This document shows positions 1-9,358 of a stretch of DNA of 29,365 nucleotides, piece after piece (position 1 is the stretch's first letter; every line of letters starts with the position of its first letter). A program made the translations under genes and the position numbers. The notes below the pieces were generated by a model. It was not told the origin of the DNA. It searched no databases and saw only the letters and a list, made by a program, of their open reading frames with translations. Source of the DNA: Actinomycetes bacterium. Lineage in GTDB: Bacteria; Actinomycetota; Acidimicrobiia; Acidimicrobiales; Palsa-688. The DNA is taken from positions 1-29,365 of the forward strand of contig JAKAXN010000008.1 of assembly GCA_021816565.1 (NCBI GenBank). Direction: 5' to 3'.

Positions 1-960
1 TACCGGTTTCTGCCGTCGTACTCGGAGCCGCCGCAGCACATGAAGTACCGGCACCTGATGAACGCCTGGTTCGCCCCGGCCGCCGTCAGGCGCTACGCCC
101 CCACCATCCGCCAGATCGCCCGCGAGTGCATCGAGCCCCTTGTCGCAGATGGTCGCACCGACTTCACCACTACCTTCGGGGACCGCTTCCCGGTCCGGGT
201 GTTCCTCCTGACGATGGGCATAGGCCAGGAGGACGCCGACTTCTTCGTGTCGTGCGTGCGTCGGTTGTCGGGCGCCACGTCCGGGTCGGAGGAGGACGTG
301 CAGAAGATGACTGCGGCATAGGCGGACATGTCGAGGTACTGGGAGGAAACCCTGGCCGACCGCCGCCGGTCCCCCCGGGACCCCGCTGTCGACTTCGTGT
401 CCCACATGGCCCGCTGCCACCTCGATGGGGAGCCGCTGCCTGACCGCGACATCCTCGACATCATGGTCACGCTGACCATCGGCAGCCTGGACACCACCAA
501 GAGCCAACTCGGATGGTGCTTCTACCACCTGGCCACCCACCCCGAGGACCGCAAGCGGCTGCTGGCCGAGCCGGAACTGGTTCCGAGCGCGGTGGAGGAG
601 TTCCTCCGCGCCTACCCGATCGTGCCCATGGCCCGGAAGCTGACCCGCGACGTCGACTTCCACGGCTGCCCCATGAGAAAGGGCGACATGGTGATGCTCA
701 CCATTCCCGCCGCCACCCGGGACTCGCGACAGTTCCCCGACGCCGATCAGGTAATCATCGACCGGTTCCCCAACCGCCACATCGCCTTCGGCGCGAGCGA
801 GCACCGCTGCATGGGCTCGCACCTGGCTCGCGAGATGCTCCAGACGGCTATCCGGGAGTGGCACCAGCTCATCCCCGATTACCGCCTGGGCTCCGAGGAG
901 ACCCCGATGGCCCACGGCGGGCAGATCTCCCTGCTCAGCCTCCCGCTGAGTTGGGCCTGA
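1..960 (+). pseudogene. Cytochrome P450, 5'-truncated by window edge, with internal amber stop
   Basis: The frame is open from base 1 (PSYSEPPQHMKYRHLMN, like the P450 C-helix region), so the true start lies outside the window. It runs to a TAG at 319-321 and resumes in the same frame to a TGA at 958-960. P450 landmarks follow the stop: an I-helix GSLDTT in place of the usual AGxDT(T/S), the ExxR motif within EEFLR, and the heme loop FGASEHRCMG with the heme-ligating Cys at 808-810; the second Gly of FGxGxHxC is Ser here. P450s of this class are soluble monooxygenases needing ferredoxin partners, and none is encoded here. The stop 7 bases before the next start suggests co-transcription with the molybdenum hydroxylase operon. 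A single nonsense base could be a real null mutation or a sequence error. The family is certain, the substrate is not. Confidence 0.85.
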
Positions 961-967
961 GGGATCC

Positions 968-1832
968 GTGAAACCGGCCCCCTTCGATCACCACGCCCCG
1001 ACTACCGTCGACGAGGCCGTCGACCTCCTGGCCGAGCTGGGCGACGACGCCAAAGTCCTGGCCGGCGGGCAGAGCCTGGCCCCCATGCTGGCTATGCGCC
1101 TGGCGGTCTTCCCGCACCTGGTCGACATCAACGGCATCTCCGAACTGTGCGACATCCGCCGCCAGGACGGCTACGTACGGGTCGGGGCGGCCGCCCCGGA
1201 CGTGGCCGTGGAGCATCATCCCGAGGTGGCCTCGGGGGCGCCGCTCGTGAGCAGAGTCTCGCCCTACATCGGGCATTTCCAGATCCGCAACCGGGGGACG
1301 CTGGGGGGATCCCTGGCCCACGCCGACCCCGCCGCCGAGTACCCGGCGGTGGCCCTGGCCCTCGACGCGGAGATGGAGATCCGCGGCCCCGGTGGGTCGC
1401 GCACCGTGGCCGCCCCGGACTTCTTCCAGGGGGTGTGGGAGACCGCGCTGGCCCCGGACGAGCTGCTCCTAGCCGCCCGGTTTCCGGTGTGGGACGGACG
1501 GTGCGGGTTCGGAGTACGGGAGATGGCCCGCCGGCACGGGGATTTCGCTCTGGCCGGTGCGGTGGCCGCCGTCGGTCTGGACGACCGTGGCCGCATCGAC
1601 CGGGCCCGCCTGGCGCTGTTCGGCATGGGACCCACCCCGCTGCGGGGCCAGGCCGCCGAGGCCGCACTCACCGGCACCGCCCCCGGCGAGCTGGACGCCT
1701 CCCAGATCGGCCAGCTGGCCCTGGACGGTCTCGATGATCCCCCCGACGACCTCCACGCCCCGTCCTGGTACCGCCGCCGCGTAGGCGCAGCCATGGCCGC
1801 AGGAGCATGGCAAGCAGCCCTGGAGGACCTCG

Positions 1833-1840
<8 letters not shown>
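968..1840 (+). CDS. FAD-binding (medium) subunit of a molybdenum hydroxylase, CoxM-like
   Basis: This 290-residue protein is the flavin subunit of a xanthine dehydrogenase/CO dehydrogenase family enzyme. It takes electrons from the iron-sulfur subunit to FAD and on to an acceptor. The two FAD pyrophosphate-binding motifs are visible: AGGQSL near residues 32-37 and TLGGSLAHADPAAE near residue 110. The length matches the family (about 280-300). Translation starts at a GTG with GAGGGA just upstream, 7 bases after the P450 stop. The last 8 bases overlap the iron-sulfur subunit gene, giving the order M-S-L as in coxMSL operons. No maturation genes (coxD/E/F, molybdopterin cytosine dinucleotide synthesis) are in the window. 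I give no gene symbol because the substrate is not CO by the criteria visible in the large subunit. Confidence 0.92.
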
Positions 1841-2329
<489 letters not shown>

Positions 2330-2333
<4 letters not shown>

Positions 2334-4660
2334 GCGGGCTCCAGGGAGCGGCGGCCGGCCGCCGGTTCGTCGGGCAGCGGGTCGAACGGCGTGAGGACGC
2401 CCGTCTTGTCACCGGCCACGGCCGCTACGTGGACGATGTGGCGGTGGCTGGGTGCCTGCACGCAGCGTTCGTCCGCTCCAACGCCGCCCGGGGCCGGATC
2501 ACCGGCATCGACACGACCTCGGCCCGGGCGTTGCCCGGCGTGGCGGCGGTGTACACCGCTGCCGATATCAACGGGCAGGTGGGCGAGGTGTGGGTCGACT
2601 ACGAGGGCCCCGGCGGCCACACCGATCCGTTCCGGATCCTGGCCGACGGCGACGTGCGCTTCGTCGGCGAGCCCATAGCGGTGGTCCTGGCCGAGTCCCG
2701 CTACATCGCCGAGGACGCCTGTGAGCTGGTCGAGGTGGACATCGAGCCGGAACAGGCCGTGGTCAGCGTGGAGGACGCCCTGCGCGACGGCGCCTTGCTG
2801 GTGCACCCGGGCACGGCTTCCAACGTGGCGGCCGAGATCTCCTCCGGCGAGGACCCGGAGCTCGAGGCCGTCTTCGCCGGGGCCGCCCACGTGGTGACTC
2901 ACACCTTCGACCAGCAGCGCTACCTGTGCGTGCCCATGGAGACGCGCGGGATCATCGCCGAGTGGGACGCCTGGGCGGGGACCCTCGAGGTCCGCTGCTC
3001 CACCCAGGGCCACCACGGGGTCCGGACGTTCCTGTCGCGGGCTCTCGGGGTGGACGAGAACCGGGTGCGGGTGCTGATGGGCGACGTCGGTGGCGGCTTC
3101 GGGCAGAAGATGTTCATGATCCCCGAGGAGATCGGAGCGGTCGTCGCCGCCCGCTTGGCCGGCCGGCCGGTCCGCTGGATAGAGGACCGGCGGGAGAACC
3201 TCATGTCCGGGCTACACGCCCGTGACGACCGGATGACCGTGAGCGCCGCTGTGGACAGCGAGGGCCGGGTGCTGGCCCTGCGCTGCGACCTGGTGGAGAA
3301 CGCCGGAGCCTTCCCGGCGGCCGGGTCGAGCGCCATCGGCTTCGTCGGGGCCCTGATCACCGGACCGTACCGCATCCCCAAGGTGGCCTTCCGGGGCCGG
3401 TCCGTCTACACCAACACCTGCGGCCGGGCCTCCTACCGGGGACCGTGGATGATGGAGACCATGGTGCGCGAGCAGATGATGGACGTCATCGCCCGCACCA
3501 TCGGTCTCGACCCGCTGGAGCTACGCCGCCGGAACGTGATCCGTGACTCCGACCTCCCCTACACCACCGCCGCCGGCATGGTCTACGACGGGGTGTCCAT
3601 CGAGGCGTCGTTGGAACAGGCTGCGGAGATGATCGGCTACGACAAGCTCCGGGCCGAGGGCGCCGGCGCCTCCGGCTCCTGGCGGGGCATCGGCCTCAGC
3701 CTCTACGTGGAGCCGTCCGGGCTGGCGGTGGGCAGCCTGGCCAGCGAGGGGGCCACCGTGACCATCAGCCTCAACGGCCAGGTCCGGGTGGTCACGAGCA
3801 GCGCCAGCCACGGCCAGAGCGTCGAGACCACGGTGGCCCAGGTGGTCGCCGACCGCCTCGGCGTGGACATCGACCGGGTCGTAGCCGTGCAGGGCGACAC
3901 CGACGTCACCCCCTACGGTCCTGGGACCGGCGGCAGCCGCAGCGCCGTGCTGGTCAGCGGGGCCGCCACCGAGGCGGCCGCCCAGGTCCGGGAGAAGGTG
4001 CTGCACATCGCCGCCCACTTCCTGGAGGCCGCGGTCGAGGATCTGGAGATCGACTGCGGTCGGGTGCACGTGGCCGGCACCCCGTCGAGGGGGGTGGAGC
4101 TCGAAGAGATCGCCCGGGCGGCCTACATTGCCCCGGACCGGCTCCCTCCCGATACGACGATGGGCCTGGAGGCCAGCGCCCGATTCACCCCTGATGCGCC
4201 CTTCACGTGGTCCAACTCCTGCCATGCGTGTGAGGTCGGGGTGGACCCACTCACGGGGACTGTCACCGTCCACCGGTTCGTGGTGTCGGAGGACTGCGGG
4301 GTGATGATCAACCCCACGGTGGTGGAGGGGCAAATCGCCGGAGGAGTGGTCCAAGGCATCGGGGGAGTGCTCTACGAGCACATGCCCTACGACGAGGCCG
4401 GCAACCCGACTGCCACCACCTTCGTGGACTACCTGCTGCCGACCGCGGCGGAGGTGCCGATCATCGAGTACGGCCACATCGAGACCCCTGCCCCCACCAA
4501 TGCCGGCGGCTACAAAGGGATGGGCGAGGGTGGGGCTATCGGCTCTCCGCCGGCAGTGGTCAACGCCGTGGTCGACGCCCTTTCCCCGCTCGGCGTCACC
4601 TCGCTCGACCCGCCGCTCGACCCTGCCTCGGTTGCGGCGGCCATCGTGGCTGCTACCTGA
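2330..4660 (+). CDS. Molybdopterin-binding (large) subunit of a molybdenum hydroxylase, CoxL-like
   Basis: I start this at GTG 2330, which overlaps the small-subunit stop in a GTGA. The open frame reaches further upstream, but only inside the small-subunit gene. The product is 776 residues, normal for the family. The early motif GRRFVGQRVERREDARLVTG is the standard N-terminus. The cofactor-binding GGGFGQK is at residues 254-260. The catalytic Glu is probably E733 in GYKGMGEGGAIGSP. The loop that distinguishes CO dehydrogenases reads SYRGPW at residues 368-373. Form I enzymes have AYxCSFR and form II usually AYRGAGR, so this belongs to neither strictly and is best called an aldehyde/xanthine dehydrogenase-like hydroxylase of unknown substrate. 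The adjacent P450 suggests a joint oxidative catabolic role, which is inference. Confidence 0.93.
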
Positions 4661-5306
4661 CCGTCGGCCCTGTACCGTCGGCCGGGACGGGAGCACGATC
4701 AGCGGACCACCGGTTTGACCCGGTTTCGAACCCCCTCCTCGACGCTGTCGACGCGGCGTTCTTCAAGACCGGATCGACGAACGATGGGGCGAGAGAAGAG
4801 CCTTTAGGGCTGGAGCTTTTGGAGTGACCTCAACGGTACGCCGGTCTCGTCACGCTCGTCGAGTGGTGCTCATCGGCAAGAGATCGACCGCTCGCAGGCA
4901 CATCTCGGTAGAGAACGGGCGCGAACCGATAGCGAGCAGGCAACCATCGACCGGGAGATCACGCGCCCGAGACAGCCAAGCCCGCGACTGAAGAAGAAGA
5001 AGGCCACCGACCGGGGGATTCGGAATAGTCGTCTACAGGTGCTCGCCGGAACGCACAATCCCCAGTCACGTAACAGCGCGTGACTAAGGCGCCACATCAG
5101 CTTCGGCACTCCCAAGGCCTTCGGACGCCATTCACGCCAGAGCGAGCACAATGTGCAGCTCCCTCGCCCGCCGAGGGGTCGCCTCGGACCCGGCGTTTCG
5201 AGTCGATCGCCGATCGGGCTTTGGAGACAGGACATACAGGCGGTCGCGGCGCACGTCCTGTGGAGTATCTGGGGTGGCGGTTCGACTGGCAGGGCACCAA
5301 TGGGCC
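4661..5306. other. Stretch without a recognisable gene
   Basis: No reading frame here looks like a known protein on either strand. Just after the large-subunit stop the 10-mer ACCGTCGGCC occurs twice, at about 4661 and 4675, without forming a convincing terminator. Around 4980-5010 there is a purine-rich run (GAAGAAGAAGAAGG). A plus-strand frame across about 4830-5083 is rich in charged residues but has no start codon or recognisable motif. It could be a decayed gene, but I cannot support that. Confidence 0.5.
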
Positions 5307-5678
5307 TTAGGCCACGAGAGGCAGAGTCGAGTCGGCGAGTTCCTGCTCATACAAAGCAACATGTTCTGCGACCATGCGCTCGGCGGAGAAGTGCCCGGTA
5401 ACGGCGGCTCGACATGCGCCACGATCGAGGATATTTGGATGCCTGGACAGCCCAAGCGAGATCCTTATCTGTGGAGCGGACGAAGCCGGTAACCCCGTCG
5501 TCGACGATTTCGGGGGCCGCAGCCATATGTGTCGCCACGACGGGGTGCCGCAGGCCAACGCCTCGACCATGACCATTCCGAACGGTTCGGGCCAGTCGGT
5601 TGGGTTGAGCAGGCACACGGCTCCGACCTCGCCCGCAAACTCGCCGTCGCCGCCCCCCGATGCCGAGGGCTTCGCGGC
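5307..5678 (-). pseudogene. Glycosyltransferase family 4 C-terminal remnant, frameshifted
   Basis: The minus strand encodes the donor-sugar-binding end of a GT4 enzyme: LLNPTDWPEPFGMVMVEALA followed by CGTP, a family hallmark with the E(x7)E-type region. After CGTP the frame breaks. The continuation VVATHMAAAPEIVDDGVTGF lies in the next frame, and the last part (AAVTGHFSAERMVAEHV) is back in the first. The first break is explained by one missing C in the run near 5535; a compensating shift follows near 5420-5440. Upstream the frame is closed by a TAA at about 5679-5681, so the N-terminal Rossmann domain is gone. This is a fragment of roughly 120 codons from a protein normally about 350-400 long. 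I am confident of the family and that it cannot work as written. Confidence 0.8.
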
Positions 5679-5785
5679 TTACACCCGGTAACCCCCAACT
5701 CCAGAGCGCGCGAGAGGAGCCCTGCGGCGGGTGGGGGCTAGAACGGTGGGAGAATGGTCCTTATCGGATCGGGAAGGAGTTCACC

Positions 5786-6841
5786 GTGCCCGCCACCTCG
5801 GCCTTTTCGGGCCTGACCGCTCTCGGATGGGATCACCGCTGGATCTCTGCGCTGGCCGATCTGGGAGATCCGGTCCTGTGGCCGGCCCGCGTGTCGAGGG
5901 TGGACCGCGGCGCGTGCACTGCCATGACAGGGTCGGCCGAGATCCGGATCGTCACGGAACGCGACGTCGAGGTGGCGGTCGGCGACTGGGTCGGAGTCGC
6001 AGGATCCGCGGCCGACAGGACGGCGCGAATCGCGGCCGTGCTTCCTCGTCGTGCCGCAGTCCGCCGAGCTCGTCCTGCGAAGGGGGCAGGCGCGAGGGTC
6101 GTGGCCGCGAATATCGACACGGTGTTCGTCTGCGACGCACTCGACGGAAGCCTTAGCCCTCGCCATCTCGAGCGATTCCTGGCCCTGGCGTGGCAGAGCG
6201 GGGCCACTCCCGTAGTGGTCATCACCAAGTGCGACGCAGTCCCGTTACACGACGTGAACGACACCTTGAATGCGGCCAGGACAGTGGCCGGAGAAGTCAG
6301 CGTCGTGGCCGTCAGTTCGAGGACTGGTGACGGTGTGCTCGCATTGGAGCCGTATCTCATCCCGGGTCGCACCGTGGCGCTGCTGGGCCTGTCCGGGGCA
6401 GGAAAGTCGACATTGGCCAACCTGCTGGCAGGTGCTGAGATCCTGGCGACCGGTGCGGTACGTGGCGACGGCAGCGGACGCCACACGACAACTCACCGTG
6501 AGCTGGTCGTGCTTCCCCAAGGCGGTCTTCTTATCGACACTCCAGGAATGCGGGCGCTTTCGGTGCTCGGAGCGGGCGCCGGGGTGGAACAGGCGTTCGG
6601 CGATCTCGAAACGCTGGCCGCCGACTGCGGGTACCCGAATTGCTCTCACTCAGGCGAGTCGGGATGCGCTATCGAAGCCGCACTCGCCGACGGGCGGCTC
6701 CAGTCGGGCCGCGTGGAGGCCTGGAACCGCCTGAGGGCCGAGCTGGCGCCATCGGAAGCGCATGACGCCCGTAGCGACATCGCCGAGCGCAAGCGGCGCA
6801 AGGCGGCGAAGCTCGCGGCGCGCCGAGCATCGAAGACGTAG
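5786..6841 (+). CDS. rsgA: Ribosome small-subunit-dependent GTPase RsgA
   Basis: RsgA is a circularly permuted GTPase that tests maturation of the 30S ribosomal subunit. The order OB-fold, G4, G1, G3, zinc knuckle is visible. After an N-terminal LGWDHRW there is ITKCD (G4, about residue 146), GLSGAGKST (G1/P-loop, about residues 201-209), DTPGM (G3), and a zinc knuckle with the pattern C-x4-C-x-H-x5-C around residues 280-293. The C-terminus is basic (ERKRRKAAKLAARRASKT). I chose GTG 5786 because AAGGAG at 5774-5779 sits 6 bases ahead and the product then begins like other family members. An in-frame extension upstream has no such support. At 351 residues it is a normal size. The gene stands alone. 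Confidence 0.94.
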   Translation: MPATSAFSGLTALGWDHRWISALADLGDPVLWPARVSRVDRGACTAMTGSAEIRIVTERDVEVAVGDWVGVAGSAADRTARIAAVLPRRAAVRRARPAKGAGARVVAANIDTVFVCDALDGSLSPRHLERFLALAWQSGATPVVVITKCDAVPLHDVNDTLNAARTVAGEVSVVAVSSRTGDGVLALEPYLIPGRTVALLGLSGAGKSTLANLLAGAEILATGAVRGDGSGRHTTTHRELVVLPQGGLLIDTPGMRALSVLGAGAGVEQAFGDLETLAADCGYPNCSHSGESGCAIEAALADGRLQSGRVEAWNRLRAELAPSEAHDARSDIAERKRRKAAKLAARRASKT

Positions 6842-7048
6842 CGGCCGTGCACAACCGCGCATTGGCCGTGCGTGCCGCCGGCTCAATCACGATCTGATGA
6901 GCAGGCGCCCGGCCGTGGTTCACCGATGGTTGACCGGCCTGCAATGGGGTCGACGCAGCGGCGAGCGTGCCCTCGTGCACGGGCCGTCGTGTATGGCGCC
7001 ATTAGCGGTGCAATTACGGGGCGCCTCTCTCCCTCCGCAGTAGCCGCG

Positions 7049-8077
7049 CTATGCGTCGATCTCCTCGGGGTCCAAGTAGTCGATCGTCAAAGCGAGGATG
7101 TCGTCGACCTCCTCATCGTCGGCGGCAGGTTCTGCGCCCAGGGACTCTGGGGCAGCGAGCCGCCAGGGGCGTCGGCGGTCAATGTAGAAGGCCCGGCAGA
7201 TGCGGTCCGCCTCCCAGGCGACGACGGCGCCATGAACGTCGCGTTGGACGGCGCCGATCAGCGTCTCTGCGTCGGCGCCATTTCGTACCGCATCGAGCGT
7301 GACGGGCGACCACATGGACCGCCAGCCCGTCGTCGGCGCGCCATTGGAATGGAGCTGGATGACCGGCCCGGCGGCGTGATACCGGACCGCGGTGCCAGGC
7401 AGATACGTGAACCTCGAAGGGCCGACAACCTCCCTTAGTCGTCGTAGCTGACCCTGAGCGCTCCCGTCGTAGACAGGTTGGCCTGCCCGGACGGCCGGTA
7501 TCGGCGGGGCCGGAGATCTGAAGGTCACCCGCAGCTGCACCGAACCGTTGCCCTGCCCGTCGGAGGCCGCTGGCGAACCCTGGGACGAAGGGTGGGCAGG
7601 GAAGACCCGTCGACCGTCGAAGCGGAGCCATTCGCCGATCTCGTGGACTGCGTTGAGGATCAGATTCTCGACGGTGTAGCGACCGACCGCCTCCACCAAC
7701 TGGTCGTCATCCGCGCCCTGGACCAACAACCGTTCCGCCTCGAAACAGGCTTCGGTGCTCAGCCAATTCCACGAGTCGTTTCCTTCGGGGTTGGCTGGCC
7801 ATCGGTCGGAGTCCGGACCAGTCATCGTCACTTCCAGCCACAGTGGAGGTCCCCAGAACTTCAGACCAAGGGCGGCTTGGCGGAGTTCAACGCGGTCGAG
7901 AATCCGGCCCCAACGGGCCAGCGGCCAGACGCCAACCCGGCTCTCGGCGTCGCTCACGTGCAGCCGTGGTGGCGCCCACGAGTCCCCGTCCGCAGGTGAA
8001 GGATGAGAACCGCTAGCCACCAGCAACACCACGGTCGGAATACGGACGTGATGGACTCCCCAGCCTGGGATCGTCAC
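7049..8077 (-). CDS. Conserved-looking hypothetical protein, 342 residues
   Basis: The longest unassigned gene in the window. I do not recognise the family. It has no signal peptide or clear membrane span; the N-terminus contains a short hydrophobic stretch (IPTVVLLVA). The centre contains ENLILNAVHEIGEWLRFDG, suggestive of an ordered helical segment. The C-terminus is strongly acidic (ADDEEVDDILALTIDYLDPE). The start is probably GTG 8075-8077; no better start with a Shine-Dalgarno sequence is visible upstream before the frame closes at about 8120. Both flanks lack operon partners. It is long, compositionally protein-like and free of internal frameshifts, which supports it as a real gene. Function is unknown. 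Confidence 0.6.
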   Translation of the reverse strand: MTIPGWGVHHVRIPTVVLLVASGSHPSPADGDSWAPPRLHVSDAESRVGVWPLARWGRILDRVELRQAALGLKFWGPPLWLEVTMTGPDSDRWPANPEGNDSWNWLSTEACFEAERLLVQGADDDQLVEAVGRYTVENLILNAVHEIGEWLRFDGRRVFPAHPSSQGSPAASDGQGNGSVQLRVTFRSPAPPIPAVRAGQPVYDGSAQGQLRRLREVVGPSRFTYLPGTAVRYHAAGPVIQLHSNGAPTTGWRSMWSPVTLDAVRNGADAETLIGAVQRDVHGAVVAWEADRICRAFYIDRRRPWRLAAPESLGAEPAADDEEVDDILALTIDYLDPEEIDA

Positions 8078-8161
8078 CGGCTCGGCATAGACCGCGGAAT
8101 CCTCCTCGACCGCAGGACATCAGATTTCGCGTGCTCGACCTGGCCTGGTGCTGTTTACGCT

Positions 8162-8485
8162 TTATCTGAGGGCCTTCTGGCAGATGTCGCAGATCCAGCC
8201 TTCAGACGAAGTCCAAGCGGGGGGTATGGCCGATGGTAGGAAGGTCATCCGACACGTCGAGCAGGTGACCGGAGCCTGCTCGGGAACCGGCCGATCGACC
8301 GGCACCAGCCTGGTGCGCCTTCGTTGTCCGCGCTTGGCACGGGCCGCCTGCGATGGGTGGGCCAGAGCTTCCGGGCCAGTTCCAGCAAGGTGGGTGATCG
8401 CCCGGATCGGATCGTCGATCATGACGGCACGTTTAGGAGCGATCATGGTGCCAGCAGAGGCGACTGATGTGGCAGGGGTTTCCAT
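8162..8485 (-). CDS. Small C-terminal zinc-ribbon protein, first of a related set
   Basis: A 107-residue protein whose last 35 residues carry two CxxC knuckles: VTCSTCRMTF, then SSEGWICDICQKALR at the end. Four cysteines in this spacing usually bind one Zn. The rest is basic and probably disordered. I start at ATG 8483-8485 because this ATG lies in the dyad of the leader at 8477-8542, exactly as the ATG of the receiver gene at 10385 does in its own leader. The frame is open further upstream to 8551, and other ATGs occur at 8446 and 8422. The SSEGW-x-C-x2-C ending recurs in the broken gene at 10975-11197, and a related CxxCRxF...W-x-C-x2-C occurs in the gene at 9359. I do not know the function; a nucleic-acid or protein-binding role is inference. 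Confidence 0.6.
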   Translation of the reverse strand: METPATSVASAGTMIAPKRAVMIDDPIRAITHLAGTGPEALAHPSQAARAKRGQRRRTRLVPVDRPVPEQAPVTCSTCRMTFLPSAIPPAWTSSEGWICDICQKALR

Positions 8486-8542
8486 TGGAAACCGCCGATC
8501 TGCCCTCGATGCCAAGGGCGGCTGTCGTTCGACGCGAACAAC
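8477..8542 (-). promoter_or_regulatory. Structured leader element, copy A
   Basis: Read 5'-3' on the minus strand this has, in order: a hairpin with stem GTTGTTCG/CGAACGAC (8-bp, one G-T pair, 3-base loop; 8524-8542), a second hairpin GCCCT/AGGGC (8502-8519), the linker AGATCGGC, and the dyad GGTTTCC-AAT-GGAAACC (8477-8493) that contains the ATG of the zinc-ribbon gene. The same arrangement occurs at 10331-10393, with weaker versions at 10927-10983 and 14470-14538. Upstream, GTACGGTGGCGGGTGTTG matches GTAGTGTGGCCGGTGTTG of copy B, so the promoter region is probably shared too. The GGCGG in the linker is a plausible ribosome binding site. Confidence 0.6.
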
Positions 8543-8662
8543 ACCCGCCACCGTACTCGCTTCGGCCTGTCAGCCCGGCAATTTGCCCGGAGGGACTGAA
8601 GCGGTGGACGAAGGTACTCTGCCGGCGGTGGGGCCGTGGACCGCCCCGGGATCCGTGACTGC

Positions 8663-9056
8663 TCAGTCGCACGGCCGCCCCAGCCGGGATGCCCTGTGCG
8701 GCTTCGGCCGGGTGTCGACGCCCGTCACGATGTCCGGGGCGACCTCCAGCCGCCCTTGGTTGATCTGGATCGGCATTCGCTCGATCGTCTTCAACCGCCG
8801 CGTCCGGCCTATATCGTTCTGCCCGGCGTCGCCACGAACCCGCGCCGCCAAGCGGTCCAGGCGCGACAGCTCTTCCGCTCGGACTTGTCTGGCGTCTGAG
8901 GCGGGTAGCCGGCCCAAGGCCGCAAAAATGCCTGCTGGGCCTCGGCGCCCCGGTCAAGCCCCAATTGTCGGCTGATGCGGGCGTACGGTTGGCCCTCGCC
9001 TTGGAGCCGCAGTACCTGCTGGTCGACGACCTCGGGGCATGCGCTCCTTCGGCCAT
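8663..9056 (-). pseudogene. Frameshifted remnant of a small helical protein
   Basis: Joining three minus-strand frames gives one sensible protein. It begins MAEGAHAP at ATG 9054-9056 (ORF begins in the frame of that ATG), continues EVVDQQVLRLQGEGQPYARI then SRQLGLDRGAEAQQAFLR, and then LGRLPASDARQVRAEELSRL and DRLAARVRGD, ending near 8663. The first break needs one extra base in the G run at 9034-9037, and the second needs one extra base near 8920. The sequence resembles actinobacterial small proteins with a helix-turn-helix-like Y-x-x-I-x-x-x-L-x-L-D-R motif, which I recall only as hypothetical proteins. Both breaks are one-base losses in G/C runs, so sequencing error is as likely as decay. 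Confidence 0.55.
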
Positions 9057-9161
9057 TTGGGTAACCAATGCACGTGCCGGCTCAGAGAACAGACTGGGTC
9101 GACGGCGCCCGACCATCACCGTGGTTGGCGATGATCTCGGGCTGGACGAATCCCAAGATGC

Positions 9162-9233
9162 CCACTGCGACCACTGCGACCACTGCGACCACTGCGACCA
9201 CTGCGACCACTGCGACCACTGCGACCACTGCGA
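9162..9233. repeat. Tandem 9-bp repeat, eight copies
   Basis: The unit CCACTGCGA is repeated eight times without a mismatch over 72 bp. Since 9 is a multiple of 3, every frame crossing it is open and repetitive: Cys-Asp-His or Thr-Ala-Thr on the plus strand and Val-Ala-Val on the minus strand. None of these frames continues into a recognisable protein, so I treat it as a minisatellite. It lies upstream of the gene at 9359 and beyond the start of the remnant ending at 9056. Confidence 0.95.
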
Positions 9234-9358
9234 AGGGAATGGTGGTGTAGCATCAGATATTGCCCTGGGAAGGGACGCCTGGTTTGGCAGGACGACCGGA
9301 TCGGTCAGTCGCCTTGGAACGGGCTCGACGCCTCTTCGCGGATTCAGAGGAGGCTGTC

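Noticed and set aside
3521..4696. Long minus-strand open frame opposite the large hydroxylase subunit (391 codons)
   Set aside because: It is the usual high-GC shadow: biased composition with repeated His/Gly/Asp and no motif, opposite a certain gene.
4710..4740. A tRNA T-arm-like GGTTTCGAACCCC
   Set aside because: No acceptor, D or anticodon stem can be built around it. I found no tRNA, rRNA or CRISPR array in the window.
4870..5235. Minus-strand frame of 121 codons in the gap before the glycosyltransferase scar
   Set aside because: No recognisable motif, no ribosome site, composition unlike the real genes; left as non-coding.
8148..8975. Plus-strand frame of 275 codons
   Set aside because: It lies opposite the zinc-ribbon gene and the helical remnant, which make better sense, and has no motif.
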